Positions 60,601 to 64,000 of a DNA stretch of 64,000 nucleotides are shown here, piece by piece. The translations under genes and the position numbers were made by a program. The DNA comes from Protula sp. h YS-2021 (lineage: Eukaryota; Annelida; Polychaeta; Sabellida; Serpulidae), in the NCBI GenBank assembly GCA_949752745.1, contig OX457027.1:89797720-89861719 (forward strand), written 5' to 3'. The notes below the pieces were generated by a model. It was not told the DNA's origin, ran no database searches, and was given only the letters and a program-made list of their open reading frames with translations. Each line of letters begins with the position of its first letter. Position 1 is the first letter of the stretch.

Positions 60601-63293
60601 GCAGAGGCCCGCCCATAGCGTGAGTACCCCAGTACTGTTGAAAACGGACAAATGTACATTATATATCTATCAAGTGTGTACAATTATCGGGTATTTTGAA
60701 TGTGAGAGAACGAATTTTGATTTTGAAAGCGTAATAAGTCAACCAGTTTATGCAATGTGGTCACTCTGCGATTAACCGATTTCATTACCAACTACGCCCA
60801 ATTTCCTCAGTCACGTTCGTATCCAATATTTTCACATTTGCGACTGAGGCGGGAGGGGGTGGGGGTATGATGCCGAGCGTGATGTGGTGGGGGGGGGGGG
60901 GCGCACACTGATCGCCGGCGTATTTGTCAGTTGTGGTGTAGGCGTGACCATATGTGACTTGGGTGTGTTTCTCCACACCAGCCGCTGATGCCGGCGAACA
61001 CGGTGCTGTCGAGCGTGATGCGGGGGGGTGGGGGGGAGGGGATGGGGGAGGGACACACGTGTTCGCTGGCGTATCTGTCAGCTGTGGTGCAGCCGTTACC
61101 ATTGTGTGACTTGCGTTTGTTTCTCCACACAGCCGCTGATGCCAGCCAACACGGTGCTGCCGAGCGTGGACGAGAGCGACCTCTTCCTCGCCTTCCAGCC
61201 CGTCCTCGCGCACGTCCAGATGCTGTGGGAGCTTGTGCTGACGGGAGAGCCGCTCGTAGTCATGGCAGCGTCGCCGGCCGTGTGCGCCAAGACCGTGCAG
61301 GCACTAGTCAGGTATGTGTGTGGTTGGGGGGGGGGGGGATGGGAGGGGTGTGCTGACGGGAGAACTGCTCGTTGTCATGGCAGCGTCGCCGGCCGTGTGT
61401 GCCAAGACCGTACAGGCACTTGTCAGGTATGTGTGTGGGGGGGGGGGGGGATGTGCTGGTGGGAGATTCCTGAGGGCGTGTGCCAAGACTGTACAATCCC
61501 CCCTCCCTTCCCCCACTCCCTCACACATTTGGGGTGAGGGCGTGTGGAAAACAGACTGTAGTACTCCCCCCCCCCCCCCCCTTACATACTTTATGTTATG
61601 ATTTACTGTTTGTATTTCAGCATGATATCACCACTGAAGTACTGCACGGACTATCGGCCCTACTTTACCATACACGATACTGAATTCAAAGAGTACACCA
61701 CGAAAACACAGGCGCCACCTAGCGTCATCCTGGGCGTCACCAACCCGTTCTTCGCCAAGACGCTTCAGCACTGGCCCCATATTGTGCGCATAGGTAACTA
61801 AAAACGAAAACGAAAAAATGATCAGCTTTAGATGCGTCGTTTTCTTTTTAAAGTACCAAAAATAGAATTATTTTAATAGTCTGAAATCTTTTAACCCCTT
61901 ACAAAGTTTTGCGCGAATGTTATTATTTATTTATTTATTTAATTTTTTTTGCTGATCGTGAGCTAAATCTTCTTAAATTCTGTCTGACCTATACAAATTT
62001 ACAGTATAAAGCTTCATTCGTGAGCAGGGATATTTTTTACTAAAAATGCTCAAATAGAGACTTGGAAACAAAAAAATAGAAAACATAACAGGTAGCTGTG
62101 TATTTTGAAGGGGAGATGTCGACGTCTAATAAAGTGAAGAAAGGAGGTAACCTGAAGACGCTGGACGCCAAGCCCGGGGTGTACACGCGCTACAAGGCGT
62201 ACCTGAGCAAGGACAAGGTCATCCTCAAGAGGCTAGCTAAGGTAAGGCTCAGGGGTGGGGGTGGGGGGCAAGCCCGTAGTGTACACGCGCTACAAGGCGT
62301 ACCTGACCAAGGACAAGGTCATCCTCAAGAGGCTGGCCAAGGTAAGGCTCACGGGTGGATGGGGGCAAGCCGGGGGTGTACACGCGCTACAAGGCGTACC
62401 TGAGCAAGGACAAGGTCATCCTCAAGAGGCTGGCCAAGGTAATGCTCCGGGGGGGGGGGGGGGGAGGGCAAGCCCGGGATGTACACGCGCTACAAGGCGT
62501 ACCTGAGCAAGGACAAGGTCATCCTCAAGAGGCTGGCCAAGGTAATGCTCGGGGGGGGGGGGGCAAGCCCGGGGTGTACACGCGCTACAAGGCGTACCTG
62601 AGCAAGGACAAGGTCATCCTCAAGAGGCTGGCCAAGGTAATGCTCGGGGGAGGGGGGGGGGGGCAAGCCCGGGGTGTACACGCGCTACAAGGCGTATCTG
62701 AGCAAGGACAAGGTTATCCTCAAGAGCCTGGCCAAGATAAGGCTCGGGGGGGGGGGGGGGGGCAAGCCCGGGGTGCACACGCGCGACAAGGCGTACCTGA
62801 GCAAGGACAAGGTCATCCGCAGGCTGGCTAAGGAGAGGCTCGCATTGGGATAGGGGGGATATATGGTGGGGGGGGGGGTGGGCAGTAAGGTGGTTTCTGT
62901 GTGAAGCATGCTGGCTAAGACTATGTTTGTATAAAAATGTGGTACGAGGTTTTTATTTGCGAGGCCGGTGATTTTTACAACCTCATTAAAAAGATATTTT
63001 AAGTATTACAGTAATGTTGTCAGTAAACTTAAGTGGGCACAACTTTGCACAAGTATTTGCTTTTTGAGTTTGGTGTGCGTGGGGGTGTAGGTTTGATAAT
63101 GGCAACAGCTTTTGTTGAAGCAGTGGGGGTACTGACAGTGGGGGTACTGACATGGGGTACTGAGTTGATAACGGGTATCTGTTTCTGTGGCGTTGTCTTA
63201 CAGGGCATACAGAGCGGGCGACCGGTGGAGGTGCAAAGCGCCATGTTAAAGCGCTACATGCTGGAGCTGACGCAGAGCTTCATGATACCGCTG
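48513..63293 (+). CDS. DENND6: DENND6-type DENN-domain protein gene, eleven exons, 3' end outside window
   Basis: Exons: 48513-48656, 55751-55789, 56244-56286, 57546-57658, 58221-58301, 58658-58763, 60480-60619, 61133-61311, 61621-61793, 62111-62241, 63204-63293; all phases agree. Landmarks: [105 protein letters not shown]. These match vertebrate DENND6A/B (FAM116), an endosomal Rab guanine-nucleotide exchange factor (Rab14 in human cells). About 390 residues are present, covering the upstream and central DENN modules. Exon 4's second half is unlike the vertebrate sequence. Introns carry boundary-derived minisatellites. The Polinton ends 52 bp before the first base of the ATG, counting after its target duplication. 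Confidence 0.93.
48932..50928. mobile_element. Possible DNA element with CCAGTAACCTAGG inverted ends
   Basis: tataccagtaacctagg at 48932-48948 is exactly inverted at 50912-50928, 2.0 kb apart in DENND6 intron 1. Flanking tata on both sides would suit a TA-type duplication. The interior contains a LINE fragment, so it may be a MITE expanded by insertion, or a chance pair of MITE ends. Confidence 0.35.
49211..50445 (+). mobile_element. 5'-truncated non-LTR retrotransposon (LINE) fragment
   Basis: The frame at 49535-49804 encodes the end of a reverse transcriptase [47 protein letters not shown] and [11 protein letters not shown]. After a stop, 49883-50122 continues with the typical C-terminal region ([40 protein letters not shown]). 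The 3' tail ends in aataaatcgaatcaaatcaaatg. The 5' part and active site are missing, so it is a dead fragment in DENND6 intron 1. Confidence 0.75.
51370..52445. repeat. Inverted C/G-rich repeats in DENND6 intron 1
   Basis: cccgggac...ccataccccc...acaatacctccggatgatatcccccc (51375-51435) is inverted at 52365-52445 (ggggtatcatccggggggt...ggtattgtcc...ccccggga). About 950 bp separate them. It may be the arms of an old foldback element. 52145-52245 also has an AT-rich gatttaaatca palindromic tract. Confidence 0.45.
52446..55750. other. DENND6 intron 1, remaining repeats
   Basis: No gene supported. Present are G runs near 53815-53880, three copies of a 21-bp gtgggtgggtatggagaacaaa unit (54014-54082), and a SINE-like block (about 54915-55075) with gcatggcgtaagaggcgact and the tail gttaaacaccaaacaaacaaac. 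A related tail occurs at 60380-60405. Confidence 0.5.
55751..55789 (+). CDS. DENND6: DENND6 exon 2
   Basis: 13 codons ([13 protein letters not shown]), acceptor tgtgttacag, donor gttcgt, phase 0 both sides. Confidence 0.85.
56244..56286 (+). CDS. DENND6: DENND6 exon 3
   Basis: 43 bp encoding [14 protein letters not shown]; acceptor ttgttttcag, donor gtgagt. Ends phase 1, completed by exon 4. Confidence 0.9.
56832..57545. repeat. 30-31-bp minisatellite made of the exon 4 splice acceptor
   Basis: About 23 copies of ttgggcgttgtttttgcaggctgcatgtat precede exon 4. The unit holds the intron end (tttttgcag) plus the first exon bases (gctgcatg). The authentic junction is the last copy (57541-57545 / 57546). 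Long Cys-rich frames on both strands are translations of the repeat. Confidence 0.92.
57546..57658 (+). CDS. DENND6: DENND6 exon 4
   Basis: 113 bp. Begins [16 protein letters not shown], as in DENND6 proteins. The rest (Ser/His/Arg-rich) is not recognisably conserved. Donor gtctgt. Ends phase 0. Confidence 0.75.
58221..58301 (+). CDS. DENND6: DENND6 exon 5
   Basis: 27 codons, [22 protein letters not shown] region; acceptor ttgtttacag, donor gtaggg. Confidence 0.92.
58658..58763 (+). CDS. DENND6: DENND6 exon 6
   Basis: 106 bp, [17 protein letters not shown]...[14 protein letters not shown]; acceptor ttgttttcag, donor gtaagt, ends phase 1. Confidence 0.92.
58764..59262. repeat. ~40-bp minisatellite made of the exon 6 splice donor
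   Basis: About twelve copies of a unit like aactctgtctggagtctggtaagtgacctgg follow exon 6. Each repeats the exon end (ctctgtctggagtctg in the variants) and a donor (gtaagtg, gttagtg or gtaggtg). Odd and even copies alternate (accagacag / gaaacgg), so amplification went by dimers. Confidence 0.9.
59786..60350. repeat. 40-bp minisatellite in DENND6 intron 6
   Basis: About fourteen copies of tgccgtgtagaacagcctg tacacctctctgtccatata, nearly identical except at the right end. The unit length is 40 bp, so all three frames stay open on the minus strand and give 175-200-codon artefacts. Confidence 0.93.
60480..60619 (+). CDS. DENND6: DENND6 exon 7
   Basis: 140 bp, [20 protein letters not shown] and [10 protein letters not shown]; acceptor ttggcag, donor gtgagt. 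Completes the phase 1 codon of exon 6 and ends phase 0. Confidence 0.9.
60945..61020. repeat. Duplicate of the exon 8 acceptor and exon start
   Basis: gtgtttctccacaccagccgctgatgccggcgaacacggtgctg... repeats the true exon 8 start (61118-61165) about 150 bp upstream, followed by a G run. The copy's AG (caccag) could act as a decoy acceptor. Confidence 0.8.
61133..61311 (+). CDS. DENND6: DENND6 exon 8
   Basis: 179 bp: [37 protein letters not shown]. Acceptor ctccacacag, donor gtatgt, ends phase 2. Confidence 0.93.
61340..61500. repeat. Duplicates of the exon 8 3' end and donor
   Basis: gtgctgacgggagaactgctcgttgtcatggcagcg... (61342-61430) copies the last 80 bp of exon 8 with its caggtatgtgtg donor and G run. 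A shorter, diverged third copy lies at 61450-61500. Confidence 0.85.
61621..61793 (+). CDS. DENND6: DENND6 exon 9
   Basis: 173 bp: [36 protein letters not shown]. Acceptor tgtatttcag, donor gtaact, ends phase 1. The most conserved exon. Confidence 0.95.
62111..62241 (+). CDS. DENND6: DENND6 exon 10
   Basis: 131 bp: basic [16 protein letters not shown] then [21 protein letters not shown]. Acceptor tattttgaag (weak), donor gtaagg. Its 3' half is repeated six more times downstream. Confidence 0.9.
62242..62850. repeat. ~98-bp tandem duplicates of exon 10's 3' half with donor and G run
   Basis: Six further copies (starting about 62267, 62364, 62468, 62562, 62662, 62762) of the [22 protein letters not shown] coding half, each followed by gtaaggctc or gtaatgctc (fifth: ataaggctc; last degenerate) and a G run of up to about 13. 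No acceptor precedes them, so they are decoy donors or alternative exon ends. Confidence 0.9.
63204..63293 (+). CDS. DENND6: DENND6 exon 11
   Basis: 30 codons: [25 protein letters not shown]. Acceptor tgtcttacag, donor gtgagt, phase 0. The next exon is not identified in the window; an acceptor-like cctcag at 63990-63995 may start it. Confidence 0.92.
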
Positions 63294-63720
63294 GTGAGTA
63301 CTTGGGTGTGAGTACTTGGGTGTGAGTACAGGGATGTGAGTACCGGGGGTGCAAGTACTGGGTGTGTTGGTGGGTACTGTGGAGATGGAAAGGGCTACAT
63401 GCTGGAGCTGACACAGAGCTTCATGATCCCGCTGGTGAGGTGATAGATGGGTGTTGTTGATTCCCAGGAACATGGCCGTGAGTACCAGTTTGTTTTAGTG
63501 AGCGCCGGGCAAGTTTTGTGAGTATTCGGAGCGTATGTTTCAGTCCCGGGGTTTCAGTAAGGGAGTACCGGGTAAGTTTTAGTGAGTACCCGCTATGTTT
63601 TGCGAGTACAGGTTAAGTTTTGTGAGTACCGGATAAGTTTTGTGAGTACCGGGTAAGTTTTGTGAGTACCGGGTAAGTTTTTGTGTAATCGGTGCGTGTG
63701 TTTGAGCCCGGGTTTCAGTA
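63294..63720. repeat. gtgagtac repeats and a copy of the exon 11 end in intron 11
   Basis: The donor gtgagtac is reiterated (63294-63350 and 63560-63690, unit about 20 bp such as gtgagtaccgggtaagtttt). In between, 63386-63437 copies the last ~50 bp of exon 11 with its donor (gctggtgagg). Confidence 0.8.
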
Positions 63721-64000
63721 AGGGAGTACCCGATGTACTCTAACGAGTATTGTAAAAGCAATTCTGAGTATTGGTTATGAACTCGAAGGCAGTACTGACC
63801 ACAAGAGAACACAAGTATCGAGATTGATTTATAATTGTGAAGTCTAAAATCGCTATAAATTACAGAAGCTGAAATGACCTTGTACTGTACAAACATTAGT
63901 GAGATTAGTTTTATGTTGCTGTGAATACATTCACTGATGTTTGATCAAGAACTCTGGGTGTGTGTTTTTTTTTTCTTCTTTTTTTCGCACCTCAGTATTG

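Noticed and set aside
62098..62831. Gly/Ala-rich frames of 83-158 codons
   Set aside because: Read-through of the exon 10 duplicates and intervening G runs in shifting frames.

Overview
This is eukaryotic, animal DNA: intron-split genes with GT-AG boundaries, LTR and non-LTR retrotransposons, MITE-like inverted-repeat elements, satellites and a 20 kb Maverick/Polinton. The recognisable host gene on the + strand is a DENND6 (FAM116) DENN-domain gene. Its introns carry minisatellites seeded by its own splice boundaries. As I recall, boundary-spanning intronic minisatellites ('mirages') have been described in amphioxus. That, with the long C/G runs and a marine-invertebrate style repeat load, makes a lancelet (Branchiostoma) my best guess; a mollusc is the alternative. 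The species is inference.

Layout. (1) 1-8,600: three minus-strand exons of a glycosyltransferase-like gene (4470-4417, 4035-3772, 1484-1362) in matching phase, with MITE-like elements (one nested in another) in and around the introns, a (GA)n microsatellite and GA-rich tracts. (2) 8,640-12,300: three satellite/tandem arrays, then a 1.5 kb inverted-repeat element holding a decayed zinc-finger gene of a type seen in Polintons. (3) 13,275-24,978: a young Ty3/gypsy LTR retrotransposon (two 1,518-bp LTRs, about eight differences by eye, 5-bp target duplication acctc, tRNA-Pro type primer site). Its pol order is protease-integrase-RT-RNase H, the Gmr1-type order, and a 3.7 kb TG...CA element splits the RT/RNase H. 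(4) 24,979-28,370: intergenic DNA with a ~133-bp tandem repeat. (5) 28,371-48,454: a Polinton with exact ends, inverted terminal repeats and a 6-bp target duplication (cccaag). (6) 48,513 to beyond the window end: DENND6, eleven exons visible.

The Polinton. The + strand block 35,121-40,958 holds integrase with chromodomain, packaging ATPase, two small proteins, a probable acylated membrane protein, penton-like minor capsid, pVI-like protein, major capsid and adenain-like protease, many joined by ATGA overlaps. The minus strand (46,257-41,108) holds protein-primed DNA polymerase B and several small genes, one with a PC4-like ssDNA-binding signature. The terminal thirds hold accessory genes with their own TATA boxes: a protein with two CARD-like segments, a C3HC4 RING protein, Cys-rich/zinc-finger proteins and small paralogous proteins. 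The two ends are mirror images: divergent promoters with a shared GAAGCAAGGACCCC repeat, and outward-facing genes ending in histone-mRNA-like 3' hairpins. Polymerase, integrase, the pVI-like gene and others carry frameshifts or stops, so this copy cannot act autonomously as sequenced, although capsid, ATPase and protease frames are open.

The Polinton ends 52 bp upstream of the DENND6 start codon (after the target duplication), so its right terminal repeat, rich in CRE-like TGACGTCA sites, now forms the promoter-proximal region of that gene.
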